Shown in pieces: positions 9,579 to 18,400 of a stretch of DNA of 64,000 nt. Within the stretch, counting starts at the first letter, position 1. The number at the start of each line of letters is the position of its first letter. The notes beneath the pieces are model-generated. The model was not told the DNA's origin, made no database searches, and was given only the letters and a program-made list of their open reading frames with translations. The stretch spans positions 2,046,001-2,110,000 of the forward strand of contig NZ_CP060723.1 of assembly GCF_014395225.1 (NCBI RefSeq), written 5' to 3'. Source of the stretch: Pedobacter roseus (GTDB lineage Bacteria > Bacteroidota > Bacteroidia > Sphingobacteriales > Sphingobacteriaceae). The position numbers and the translations under genes are program-made.

Positions 9579-9812
9579 ATGGAAAACAGCAATTATCCCA
9601 AAAAGAAGATTTTAACGCCTTCTGTTGTGCACGATGATTTACCAGAGGTTAAAAAGCCAGAGCATTTACGTAAAGCACCATTGAACCATGATGATGCACT
9701 GCCCGAAAATCCTGAAAGAAATTACCACCACGAAGAACTAAAGAGCATTACGTCAAGTCATGATGAAATCAGTCATGCCGACGACGACATTTGGAACGGC
9801 GAAGACGCTTAA
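9579..9812 (+). CDS. Small acidic hypothetical protein
   Basis: This 77-residue hydrophilic protein has no signal peptide or membrane span. It is rich in Asp, Glu, His, Asn and Pro, for example KAPLNHDDALPENPERNYHHEE and the acidic end DDDIWNGEDA, and looks intrinsically disordered. The start is the ATG at 9579, since the longer frame begins inside the -7 promoter box. It stands alone between the REP-like repeats and tRNA-Arg. No family is recognised; short proteins of this composition are common in Sphingobacteriaceae. Confidence 0.6.
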   Translation: MENSNYPKKKILTPSVVHDDLPEVKKPEHLRKAPLNHDDALPENPERNYHHEELKSITSSHDEISHADDDIWNGEDA

Positions 9813-10005
9813 ATTAGTTTTTAAAGTTTTTTTTGATCCTCAATCGATGCTTAAATGCAACGAATATAGATCGAACTGCTGTTTTTTGAGGTGTTTTTCA
9901 TAGTAAAACGAATTTTAATTGCTTCGTTCTTAAATACTTATTTGAAATGCGAAAAACAGCCTCTAAATAGTTTAAAATATATTTTTACATATTAAATAGA
10001 ACTTC

Positions 10006-10013
10006 TATATTTG
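10006..10013 (+). promoter_or_regulatory. tRNA-Arg promoter -7 element TATATTTG
   Basis: A perfect TAnnTTTG box 18 bp before the tRNA. A T-run (9982-9986) lies 19 nt upstream at the -33 position. Confidence 0.7.
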
Positions 10014-10031
10014 CAGCTCATTAAAAAATGA

Positions 10032-10105
10032 GCCTCGGTAGCTCAGCTGGATAGAGCGTCGGTTTTCTAAACCGAGGGTCAGGGGTTCGAGTCCCTTCCG
10101 GGGTA
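10032..10105 (+). tRNA. tRNA-Arg (anticodon TCT)
   Basis: A 74-nt cloverleaf. Acceptor 5' GCCTCGG pairs with CCGGGGT (one G-T pair), discriminator A. The D-arm contains AGCTCAGCTGGATAGAGC, the anticodon stem CGGTT/ACCG encloses loop TTCTAAA giving anticodon TCT, and the T-arm has TTCGAGT. CCA is not encoded. It reads AGA/AGG codons, the major arginine codons in A+T-rich Bacteroidota. Confidence 0.96.
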
Positions 10106-10110
10106 CATTT

Positions 10111-10145
10111 AAGGCTTCTAGTTAAAAACTAGAAGCCTTTTTTTA
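10111..10145 (+). terminator. Terminator after tRNA-Arg
   Basis: A perfect 13-bp stem (10111-10123 with 10127-10139), three-base loop, then T run. Confidence 0.85.
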
Positions 10146-10646
10146 TTTAGTCTCCTCTAGAGGAGCATTAAATCAATTGGGATCGATATTGACAACAGCA
10201 AAACCAGATCTCGCCAATTGTCAGAAAATTAAACGAAACGCAAATATCAGCAGGTACCAAAAATCTGATGTCCATTAGCAGCGAAATCTGTATTCCTATG
10301 TTGTTCGAAAACATATACCATAATGGTTACCTTCCTGCCTCTATTAATTGTTTTTTATGATCAGATAAAATTGCTTTATCTATTGTTTTTAATCATTCAT
10401 GGTGTTTAAAGGCACAATTATCGACACCCTATAGTTTTTATTTTACACTTATTCTAATTTCACAGCATGCCTATGCTAAATAGGGCTATCTGTAATCTTA
10501 TTGACTTTGACAGCAAGAGTTATTGAAAGCATTTGCGCATTTCTTATGACTCTTCGATTATAGGATAATCCTATCTGGAAAATGTATGCATACTGCTTCC
10601 TAATAAAGTGGTAACAGTGTAAGAACAAAAAATCAAGATAGTTGTC
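10146..10646. other. Intergenic stretch of about 500 bp without a supported gene
   Basis: A+T-rich DNA. A 14-bp perfect palindrome CTCCTCTAGAGGAG lies at 10152-10165. A minus-strand frame of 97 codons over 10476-10769 overlaps the start of the deacetylase and has no coding character. No tRNA-like or clear promoter structure was found. Confidence 0.4.
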
Positions 10647-11489
10647 ATGTTTATAAAAAGTGGGCTGTGTTTTAAGAAAATATTGCTGTTTTGTATTGTT
10701 ATCATAACGGGTTGTAATCATCTGCCTGAACATGCTGCAAAAAAAGAAAAGGTTAAACCACGCGATCATAAAATTACTGTCCCTACTTCGTCAGAGATTA
10801 TTGCGAAAAAGGAGGTTCCTGTACTTTGCTACCACCATATCAGAAAATGGAGAAAAAAAGATACTAAACGTGATATTAATGACGTCATTTCTCCAATGAA
10901 GTTTGAAAAACATTTAAAAATGCTCGCTGATAGTAATTATAATGCTATTCTGCCAAACGAACTTTATAATTATCTTTTATTTGGACAAAAGCTACCATCA
11001 AAACCGATCATGATTAGTTTTGATGATGGTTATAGGGAGCAGTTTACCATCGCAGCACCTTTATTAAAAAAATATGGATTTAAAGCAGTGTTTTTTATTA
11101 CAACTGACGCAATTGGTGGAGGACAGATGCTAAAGAAAAAACAGATCAAATACCTTGCTGATGAAGGACACATCATTGCCAATCACACCTTTCAGCATAA
11201 AAACCTTACAAGGCTTACTGATAGTGCTTTACGTGTTGAGGTTTTGGAACCGGCAAAAATACTAAAACAGATTACGGGGAAAGACATAGAATACCTGGCC
11301 TATCCCTATGGTATTTATAATGAAAACCTAGGGTCAAAACTTAGTGAATATGGAATTAAAGCCGCATTTATCCTTTCTACCAAAAGAAGTGCGAAATATC
11401 CATTGTATACCATCAGAAGAATTATAGATCCAGGCAATTACACTGCTGGAAATTTGTACCATAGTATTAACAAAAGTTTTAATAAGTGA
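10647..11489 (+). CDS. Polysaccharide deacetylase (NodB/CE4) lipoprotein
   Basis: This 280-residue protein has a lipoprotein signal peptide ending in IITGC (Cys about residue 24). The NodB domain follows: VLCYHHI, SFDDGYREQF (catalytic/metal Asp pair), and metal ligands in ANHTFQH (His-x3-His), with YLAYPYG and a late TIRRI strand. The order matches PgaB/IcaB-type deacetylases that remove N-acetyl groups from cell-surface poly-N-acetylglucosamine or related glycans. It should face the periplasm, anchored to a membrane. No polysaccharide synthesis genes flank it, so the substrate is unknown. Confidence 0.85.
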   Translation: MFIKSGLCFKKILLFCIVIITGCNHLPEHAAKKEKVKPRDHKITVPTSSEIIAKKEVPVLCYHHIRKWRKKDTKRDINDVISPMKFEKHLKMLADSNYNAILPNELYNYLLFGQKLPSKPIMISFDDGYREQFTIAAPLLKKYGFKAVFFITTDAIGGGQMLKKKQIKYLADEGHIIANHTFQHKNLTRLTDSALRVEVLEPAKILKQITGKDIEYLAYPYGIYNENLGSKLSEYGIKAAFILSTKRSAKYPLYTIRRIIDPGNYTAGNLYHSINKSFNK

Positions 11490-11716
11490 GCCTGTTATTA
11501 CCTGGTTTCGTTTTTTCTAAATGATTATAGATCCTGCCAGGATAGGCACTGGCGATGAAAAATCTTTCAGACTGAGATTACTATTGTATAAAAAGTGATG
11601 CTGGAAAGATTTGTTTGAAGGGTAAAAGGTAGCAACACCTCTATCATTAAATTACCCTATTTGAATTAACACACCGCTATTTCAGGAACTGTGTGCTTTT
11701 ATATACAGGTTTTCTA

Positions 11717-11887
11717 TTATGAGAGACATCTCTGTTTTTTTCTGTCTTTAGAGATGATCCAAAGGCAACCCATCCAGCTTAGTAATGCTGTTGAGATCCC
11801 AAGTTCGGGGTCGGCAAGGCTAAGGGATGAGACTATCGCAATGATAGAAATTGCTGAAGCGATGGCGAAGGGAAGAATTTTTTTCAT
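11717..11887 (-). CDS. Possible small membrane peptide
   Basis: This 56-codon frame starts at ATG 11887: MKKILPFAIASAISIIAIVS, a short loop, STALLSWMGCLWII, then a basic tail KDRKKQRC. The layout (Met-Lys-Lys, two hydrophobic helices, positive cytoplasmic end) is what a real small membrane protein looks like. The opposite strand carries a longer frame (11691-12026) of much poorer character. No clear TAnnTTTG box lies upstream. No family is recognised. Confidence 0.4.
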   Translation of the reverse strand: MKKILPFAIASAISIIAIVSSLSLADPELGISTALLSWMGCLWIISKDRKKQRCLS

Positions 11888-12050
11888 GGCAGGGAATTTT
11901 GTATATCGATGTCAGTTGAACAAGTTCAAAAATCAATCCACATGTCAGCATTTCAGGCACAGTTTTCCAATATTTCAATTCTTTGACATTTCGACCAAAA
12001 AAGTCAGAATTTGTTTCCAGAATTAAACTTAATCCTGCCGTCCTGTCCGA

Positions 12051-12581
12051 TCATAAATGATTCAAAAAATCCAGGTAAAGCGGTACACTTTTTTCAATCC
12101 ATTCTTCCGATGAATTGTATTCTATTCCATAATAAGCAAAAAATGGCCTATAATCTGCTTTAACATACTCAAACGAAAGCTCGAAAGGTCTGGTAAGTTC
12201 TTCTAAAGGGTATTTATAAATTCCGTTGTTACTAAGTTCCTGCTCATCAACACCTAGTGAAATCGCCAGGGCAATTTTCTTCCCGCCAACTTTGTAACCG
12301 CTTTTGCTCCCATAAGCCCATCCATGCGTTAAAACCTCGTCCATCCATTTCTTAAGCATTGCTGGAGCATTAAACCAGTAGTAGGGAAACTGGAATACAA
12401 TTTTATCATATTGTTCAATCAATTTTTGTTCTGCTGTAACATCGATTTTTTCATCAGGATAAGCTTCGTACAACTGATGAACATAAAATTGATCTGGAAA
12501 TTTAAGCAGTTCCTCAACCCATCTCTCATTCACAATTGAATTTTTCATATCCGGATGGGTTATAATAATTAATGTTTTCAT
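12051..12581 (-). CDS. NAD(P)H-dependent flavin oxidoreductase (MdaB/KefF-like flavodoxin fold)
   Basis: This 176-residue protein begins at MKTLIIITHPD (ATG at 12581). The open frame extends 37 codons further, but that part runs through the promoter region. The FMN-binding first strand, FQFPYYWFNAPAMLKKWMDEVLTHGWAYG (the classic NQO/MdaB segment) and the mid-protein GKKIALAISLG are visible. It probably reduces quinones or electrophiles with FMN. It is divergent from an HxlR regulator across a 97-bp spacer, the usual arrangement for redox- or electrophile-responsive control. Confidence 0.85.
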   Translation of the reverse strand: MKTLIIITHPDMKNSIVNERWVEELLKFPDQFYVHQLYEAYPDEKIDVTAEQKLIEQYDKIVFQFPYYWFNAPAMLKKWMDEVLTHGWAYGSKSGYKVGGKKIALAISLGVDEQELSNNGIYKYPLEELTRPFELSFEYVKADYRPFFAYYGIEYNSSEEWIEKSVPLYLDFLNHL

Positions 12582-12606
12582 TTTATTAATTTTAAAATTA
12601 CAGTTA

Positions 12607-12642
12607 CAAAAATAAGGTGGGTTACCTAAATAATGTACATTA
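12607..12642 (-). promoter_or_regulatory. Oxidoreductase promoter with candidate HxlR operator
   Basis: On the minus strand a perfect -7 box TATTTTTG lies at 12607-12614. The 12-bp palindrome TAATGTACATTA at 12631-12642 covers its -33 position, well placed for a regulator. Confidence 0.5.
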
Positions 12643-12678
12643 GCAACCAATTGTAGGGTACTATAAAAAATGTAAGTA

Positions 12679-13053
12679 ATGTCTAAAATCAAAGAAACCT
12701 CAACAAATTTTGCGAATAAGCAGGCACTGGCTGATGAATGTCCGGAAGTTTATGCGGCTAACATTATTGGCGGACAATGGTCCATCGTAATCTGTTCCTG
12801 GTTAATTAACGGAAAACTCAGGTTTGGTGAACTTAAAAAACGGCTGCCAAACATTACCGAAAGGATGTTAACGCTGCAGCTCCGTAAATTGGAAGAAAAT
12901 AAAATCATTACACGCACTATATATGCAGAAGTACCGCCAAAGGTAGAATACGAACTTACGCAGATTGGTTACGAACTTAAACCCATTCTTAAACTGCTTG
13001 AAAATTGGGGAGAAAAACACAAAGCTTTAGATGGAGAAAAGCCTGCAATTTAA
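12679..13053 (+). CDS. HxlR-family winged-helix transcriptional regulator
   Basis: This 124-residue protein has the HxlR domain: conserved early Cys in ECPEVYAANIIGGQWS, GKLRFGELKKRLPNITERMLTLQLRKLEE (helix-turn-helix), wing VPPKVEYELTQIG, and C-terminal dimer helix LLENWGEKH. HxlR/YodB/QorR members sense quinones, diamide or aldehydes through the N-terminal Cys and repress a neighbouring reductase. The divergent oxidoreductase and the palindrome between them fit this. The start ATG 12679 follows the A-rich leader directly. Confidence 0.88.
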   Translation: MSKIKETSTNFANKQALADECPEVYAANIIGGQWSIVICSWLINGKLRFGELKKRLPNITERMLTLQLRKLEENKIITRTIYAEVPPKVEYELTQIGYELKPILKLLENWGEKHKALDGEKPAI

Positions 13054-13060
13054 TTTGGGC

Positions 13061-13090
13061 TTGATTTTTTTCAAACGGATATTATCTTTG
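13061..13090 (+). promoter_or_regulatory. tRNA-Pro promoter
   Basis: TTG at 13061-13063, 19-nt spacer, TATCTTTG at 13083-13090. This is a full consensus -33/-7 pair for Bacteroidota sigma-ABfr, 21 bp before the tRNA. Confidence 0.75.
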
Positions 13091-13111
13091 CAGAATAATT
13101 CATTTTTAATA

Positions 13112-13185
13112 CGGGATGTAGCGTAGCCAGGTATCGCGCCAGCATGGGGTGCTGGAGGTCGGAAGTTCGAATCTTCTCATCCCGA
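13112..13185 (+). tRNA. tRNA-Pro (anticodon GGG)
   Basis: 74 nt. Acceptor CGGGATG pairs with CATCCCG, discriminator A. The anticodon stem CCAGC/GCTGG encloses ATGGGGT, giving GGG. T-loop TTCGAAT. The C1-G72 start pair is the proline identity feature. CCA is not encoded. Confidence 0.96.
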
Positions 13186-13195
13186 CTGAAGAAAC

Positions 13196-13217
13196 AAGGC
13201 CATCGTCGGGCCTTTTT
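13196..13217 (+). terminator. Terminator after tRNA-Pro
   Basis: AAGGCC (13196-13201) pairs with GGCCTT (13209-13214) and runs into five T. Confidence 0.7.
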
Positions 13218-13286
13218 CTATTAACGTGGTAAATTGGTTTTAGCATGGTTTCGTGCTTCAACATATCACGCTGTGTAGTGTCTTTT

Positions 13287-13418
13287 TTAAGATGGCCGCA
13301 ACTTGCTTTTGGCTGGTTTCGTTTTCTCTGTTTTCTTTTTTGTGGTGTCATGACGGGCTTGCACGAAACTCGCAAAACTAATGGTATAGGCCAGCAACAT
13401 CATCATTAACTTTTTCAT
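13287..13418 (-). CDS. Possible small secreted basic peptide, perhaps frameshifted
   Basis: A 43-codon frame from ATG 13418: signal-peptide-like MKKLMMMLLAYTISFASFVQA followed by a Lys/Thr-rich mature part (RHDTTKKKTEKTKPAKSKLR). It stops at TAA 13287. Directly after the stop, another frame continues in the same style (KKDTTQRDMLKHETMLKP, about 13225-13285). One added base before the stop would join the two. Either the gene lost a base or the short form is complete. No family is recognised. Confidence 0.42.
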   Translation of the reverse strand: MKKLMMMLLAYTISFASFVQARHDTTKKKTEKTKPAKSKLRPS

Positions 13419-13565
13419 AGAAATAGGGTCCAAATCCTTTTTTATCTTTTATCCAAAACTTTTTAGGCTTAACCATGCTTTTCTATTAAAAAAAATTGGT
13501 TTCAACTGATGGAAATTGAAAGCACATTTTCGCTAAACCAATAAACCTAAAAATCCAGCTACTCA

Positions 13566-15446
13566 ATGATACAAATAGATACCAGCCGACGCACAATAGG
13601 TTTAAACTTTTTAGAAGATGGTAGTACAGAAATACGACTATGGGCGCCCTATGCTTCAAAAGTATTTCTTGTGATCAAAAAAAAACTTGATCCTATAGAA
13701 ATGGAGGAAGAGGAATTTGGTTACTGGTTTATCCAAACCGATCAGATAAAATCTGGTGATGAGTACGGTTTTGAGATCTGGAATGAGAAAAAGAAAGAAA
13801 AATATACTTCCAATCCATCGATACTACGAAGGGCCGATCCTGCTGCTTTATTTTTTAAAAATGGAATAGGCGAGTATTCCAGCGCCTGTAATGTAAACGA
13901 TTTTAAGTGGACTGATCAAAATTGGAAGGGTTTAGCGCAAAAAGATTATATCATTTACGAACTTCATACCGGAACTTTCAGCCCAAATGGCGATTTTATA
14001 TCAATCGAAGCTAAACTCGATTATTTGCTTCAATTGGGTATCACTGCTATAGAAATTATGCCTGTGGCTCAGTTTCCCGGCGAAAGGAACTGGGGTTACG
14101 ATGGTGTTTTTCCTTTCGCTGTTCAAAATAGTTATGGCGGACCAGCAGCTTTACAACATTTGGTAAATGCCTGCCATAACAAAGGTCTGGCCGTTATACT
14201 GGATGTAGTTTATAACCATGTAGGGCCAGAAGGCAATTACTTTAACGATTTCGGGCCTTATTTTACCAATAAACACCATACCCCATGGGGATCTGCCATT
14301 AATTTTGATGATGCGGATGCCGACCCTGTCCGCCATTATTTTATCGAAAATGTTTTGATGTGGTTCAGGGATTTCCATATTGATGCGCTCAGGCTTGATG
14401 CCGTGCATGCGATTAAAGATCTTGGCGCACAGCATATTCTGGCAGAAATTAAAAAATATACCGATCAGCTTTCTGCTAAAACGGGCAAGCTACATCAGCT
14501 TTTTGTAGAACTCGACCTGAATGATAACCGTTATATCAATACTTTAACTAAAGGTGGCTATGGAATGGATGGACAGTGGATTGATGAATTTCATCATGCA
14601 CTTCGTGTAGCTGCTGGTCAGGAGAAAAACGGTTATTATGCCGATTTTAATGGAATTGAACATCTGGCAAAATCTTATGAAACGGCTTATGTATATGATG
14701 GTCAGTATTCACCACACCGGAGAAAAACGTTTGGAATTGAAGCAGAAGGGAATGGAGGTGAACAGTTTATCGTTTTTTCACAGAACCATGATCAAACTGG
14801 TAACCGGATGTTAGGGGAAAGAACCAGCACTTTATTAAGTTTTGAGCTATTGAAACTTCTTGCTGCTGCAGTTTTTTGTAGTCCTTATTTACCGCTGATT
14901 TTTATGGGCGAGGAGTATGGTGAAGAAAATCCCTTCCAGTTTTTTATAAGCCATACCGATAAACAATTGGTAGAGGCCGTAAGGAAGGGTAGAAAAGCCG
15001 AATTTGCGGCATTCCAGCATTCAGAAGATACACCTGATCCGCAAAGTGAAACTACTTTTAAGCATTCAAAGCTCAACTGGGAATGGTTGGATCAACCCAA
15101 ACACCAACTGTTATTGGCGTATTATAAAAACCTCATTTCCCTAAGGAAAAGCAATCCCGCATTTAATCATTTAAACCGTAAACAGGTAAGTGCAAGTGCC
15201 ATTAAAGATCAGAACTGTCTAATCCTGGTCCGCTGGCATGAAGAGCAAAAACTTACCTGTTTAATGAACTTTTCCGATCGGGAACAAAAGCTTTCGTTCC
15301 CGAATTTATCCACGGCAAAAGTTTTGCTGAATTCTGCAGATGTGCAATGGGGAGGAGTAAACAAAGCAATCGCCTCGGTTTCCGATCAAGATCAAATTAT
15401 CATCAATCCACAATCTATTTTAATTTTTACGAGCGAGCATGTATAA
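13566..15446 (+). CDS. treZ: Malto-oligosyltrehalose trehalohydrolase
   Basis: This 626-residue cytoplasmic GH13 enzyme releases trehalose from maltooligosyltrehalose. The N-terminal CBM48/Ig-like domain (about 1-110, EIRLWAPYASKVFL) precedes the barrel: AIEIMPVAQFPGERNWGYDG, DVVYNHVGPEGNY, LRLDAVHAI with nucleophile Asp278, FVELDLND with acid/base Glu315, and FSQNHDQTGNR. PLIFMGEEYGE and a C-terminal beta domain follow. Length is normal. The stop overlaps the treY-malQ start by 8 bp, so the two are translated together. No treX (debranching) gene is present. Confidence 0.95.
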   Translation: MIQIDTSRRTIGLNFLEDGSTEIRLWAPYASKVFLVIKKKLDPIEMEEEEFGYWFIQTDQIKSGDEYGFEIWNEKKKEKYTSNPSILRRADPAALFFKNGIGEYSSACNVNDFKWTDQNWKGLAQKDYIIYELHTGTFSPNGDFISIEAKLDYLLQLGITAIEIMPVAQFPGERNWGYDGVFPFAVQNSYGGPAALQHLVNACHNKGLAVILDVVYNHVGPEGNYFNDFGPYFTNKHHTPWGSAINFDDADADPVRHYFIENVLMWFRDFHIDALRLDAVHAIKDLGAQHILAEIKKYTDQLSAKTGKLHQLFVELDLNDNRYINTLTKGGYGMDGQWIDEFHHALRVAAGQEKNGYYADFNGIEHLAKSYETAYVYDGQYSPHRRKTFGIEAEGNGGEQFIVFSQNHDQTGNRMLGERTSTLLSFELLKLLAAAVFCSPYLPLIFMGEEYGEENPFQFFISHTDKQLVEAVRKGRKAEFAAFQHSEDTPDPQSETTFKHSKLNWEWLDQPKHQLLLAYYKNLISLRKSNPAFNHLNRKQVSASAIKDQNCLILVRWHEEQKLTCLMNFSDREQKLSFPNLSTAKVLLNSADVQWGGVNKAIASVSDQDQIIINPQSILIFTSEHV

Positions 15447-18400
15447 ACCCCAATCTACCTACCGTATTCAGTTTAACCAGAATTTTAATTTTAAATCGCT
15501 TGATCAGATTATTCCTTACCTTAAAAACTTAGGGATTGAAACGTTATATGCTTCACCCATTTTTGAGGCATTGCCGGGAAGTAGCCATGGTTACGATGTG
15601 GTGAACCCTCTAAAAATTAATCCCGAAATTGGGACTGAAAAAGAATTATTTGCAATAAACAAAAAACTCAAAGCTGCCGGCATCAACTGGTTACAGGATA
15701 TTGTTCCCAATCACATGGCTTTTCACCCTAACAACGCATGGCTAATGGATGTATTGGAAAAAGGTGAAAAGTCTAAATTCTCCGCATTTTTTGATATCGA
15801 TTATTCGGAAAAGTTAATGGTTCCTTTTCTAGGTGAAAATCTGGAAGATGCTATTTCCAATTTAGCTGTACAGGTTGCAAAAAAAGGCCAAAAATATATT
15901 TTGAGCTATGGTGAAAGCAATTGGCCGGTTAATGCTGAAGGTTTAAATTTTATTCAACAAAATAAGCTGAATGAGATCAATAAGAATCCGGAACTTTTAA
16001 CAGAACTGATCGGTTTACAACATTATCGCCTCTGTAACTGGCAGGAAACCGATAAAAAGATAAATTACAGGCGCTTTTTTACTGTAAATAGCCTTATTTG
16101 CTTAAATATTCAAAATTCTGAAGTTTTCAAAACTTACCATCAATACATCTTTCAATTGGTAGAAAAAGGAATCTTTCAGGGTTTAAGGATCGATCACATT
16201 GATGGACTTTACGATCCAAAAGTTTACCTCGATCAGTTAAGGGAACAGGTAGGTGAGGATGTTTATATCGTAGTAGAAAAGATTTTAGCAGGTAAAGAAC
16301 AAATGCCGGCCGAATGGAAAGCGCAGGGAAATACCGGTTATGATTTTTTAGCGATGAGCAATAACCTGCTGACCAATAAGGCCGGAGAAAAACCTTTTAA
16401 TCAACTTTATCAGCAGGTTACAGGTAAAAAACAAGATCCTGAAAAATTGATGCATGAAAAGAAAACGGCAATTCTGTATAAACACATGCATGGTGAGCTC
16501 GATAACCTTTTCAATTTGTTTAGGAGTTCGGGCCTGATGGATGAAAAACGTGCACTTGCTGTTGGTGAAGAAAAAATTAAAGAGGCCTTAGGCGAAATGC
16601 TGATCCAGATGCCTGTGTATCGCTATTATCACTATGAATTTCCATTATCGCCTGAAGATTCATCCAAAATCAAGGATTTATTGTTGCCCGTTATGGTGCA
16701 TCCTGAATTAGGTGAAGCAGGTAAGTTTCTGGAAGAAGTGTTTTTGATTAATCCAGCTAGAAAAGACAACGCGTATAACCAAAAGCTACAGGCTTTTTAT
16801 CAGCGTTGCATGCAATTTACAGGACCGCTAATGGCAAAAGGGGTAGAAGATACCCTAATGTTTACCTACAACCGTTTTGTAGGGCATAGCGAGGTTGGCG
16901 ATGCTGCCGATGCTTTTGGAATTACTGCTGAAGAATTTCATCAGGATATGATCCAGCGGCAATTAAGCTGGCCTTTATCCATGAACGGCAGTTCGACACA
17001 TGATACCAAAAAAGGAGAGGATATACGCGCCAGGTTAAATGTACTAACCGACATTCCAAACCGCTGGGCCAAGGTTGTGCACGAACTATTGCAATTAACT
17101 GCAGCGCTCCAGGCCAAAACACCATCCTTTAAGTGGCTGCACCAAAACGACATTTACCTCATTATTCAAACTACTTTAGGTGCTTTGACCATGCCGGGTA
17201 TTGTAGAGGATGACATTCATGAGCGATTGGGCCAGTACATAGAAAAAGCGCTTAGAGAAGCCAAAAAACGTTCTGATTGGGCCGAACCTGATGAGGATTA
17301 TGAAAATAAATTAAAAGAATTTGCCCAGCTTTTGATCAGTGATGGAAGTGAAGGTTATCAAATATTAACTGCTTTTTTAGCCGAAATTGCTGATTTCGCT
17401 ATTGTTAACAGTTTAACGCAACTGTTATTAAAATTTACCTGTCCAGGTATTCCGGATATTTATCAGGGAACTGAACTTTGGGATTTAAGCCTGGTTGACC
17501 CTGATAACCGCAGGGCAGTAGATTATGAAAGAAGTGCTGATTTAATGGCTGATCTGCAAAATTCAACAACTAAAAGCCTTTGGCAGGAGCGTTATTCTGG
17601 AAAAATAAAATTGTGGCTCACCAAAACGTTATTAAAGGTTCGAACAGAAAATCACCTGATTCTTGAAGAAGGAGATTACGTTCCTCTAACCGTTAGGGGT
17701 AAGTACAGTAAAAATATTTTCGCTTTCGCCCGTAAACTGGATCAGCAATGGATTGTTGTAGCTGTTCCATTGGGCCTGGCCTCGCTTACTAAAAATATTG
17801 CTGATAAAGCTTTTGATTGGCTTGATACGGAAATTATTTTACCTAAAAATGCACCAACCAGCTGGCGCGATTTATTGTCTGCGCAAACGTTTTCCAAAGA
17901 TCTCTTGAATGAAGGGATTCAGGTCAATCAATTGTTTGCAGAAATCCCTCTGGCTATCATCGCACTCAAACACAGGCAGCCAGAGCGGTCGGCAGGTATA
18001 TTAATGCACATTACTTCTTTGCCTTCCTCTTTTGGAATTGGAGATCTTGGTACCGATGCAAAAAACTTTGTAGATTTTCTTTCTGCTTCGAAACAACGCT
18101 ACTGGCAGATTTTGCCGCTCAATCCAACCAAGGCAGAAAATGGACATTCGCCTTATTCAAGTAATTCGGCCATGGCAGGTAATGTATTGTTGATCAGTCC
18201 GGAGTTGTTGATACAGGATGGACTGCTCACGTCAAAAGAAATGGAAAACGCTGCCCTTCCATCTAATGAGCAGGTAGATTTTAAAGCAGTAGAAAAATCG
18301 AAAGCTGAATTATTGAATAAAGCTTATCAACGTTTTTTAAAAACAACAGATCCCATTTTGCAAAAGCTGTATAAAGATTTCTGTAGCAAAGAGAAAGACT

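Noticed and set aside
10476..10769. 97-codon minus-strand frame before the deacetylase
   Set aside because: It overlaps the start of the deacetylase and lacks a start signal or coding character.
11691..12026. 111-codon plus-strand frame
   Set aside because: Poor composition and no start signal. The opposite strand has a more convincing small membrane peptide.
13106..13375. 89-codon minus-strand frame containing RRFELPTSSTPCWRDT
   Set aside because: It is antisense to tRNA-Pro, and this peptide is a familiar false translation of tRNA genes. Only the stretch before the tRNA terminator could matter, as noted for the small peptide.
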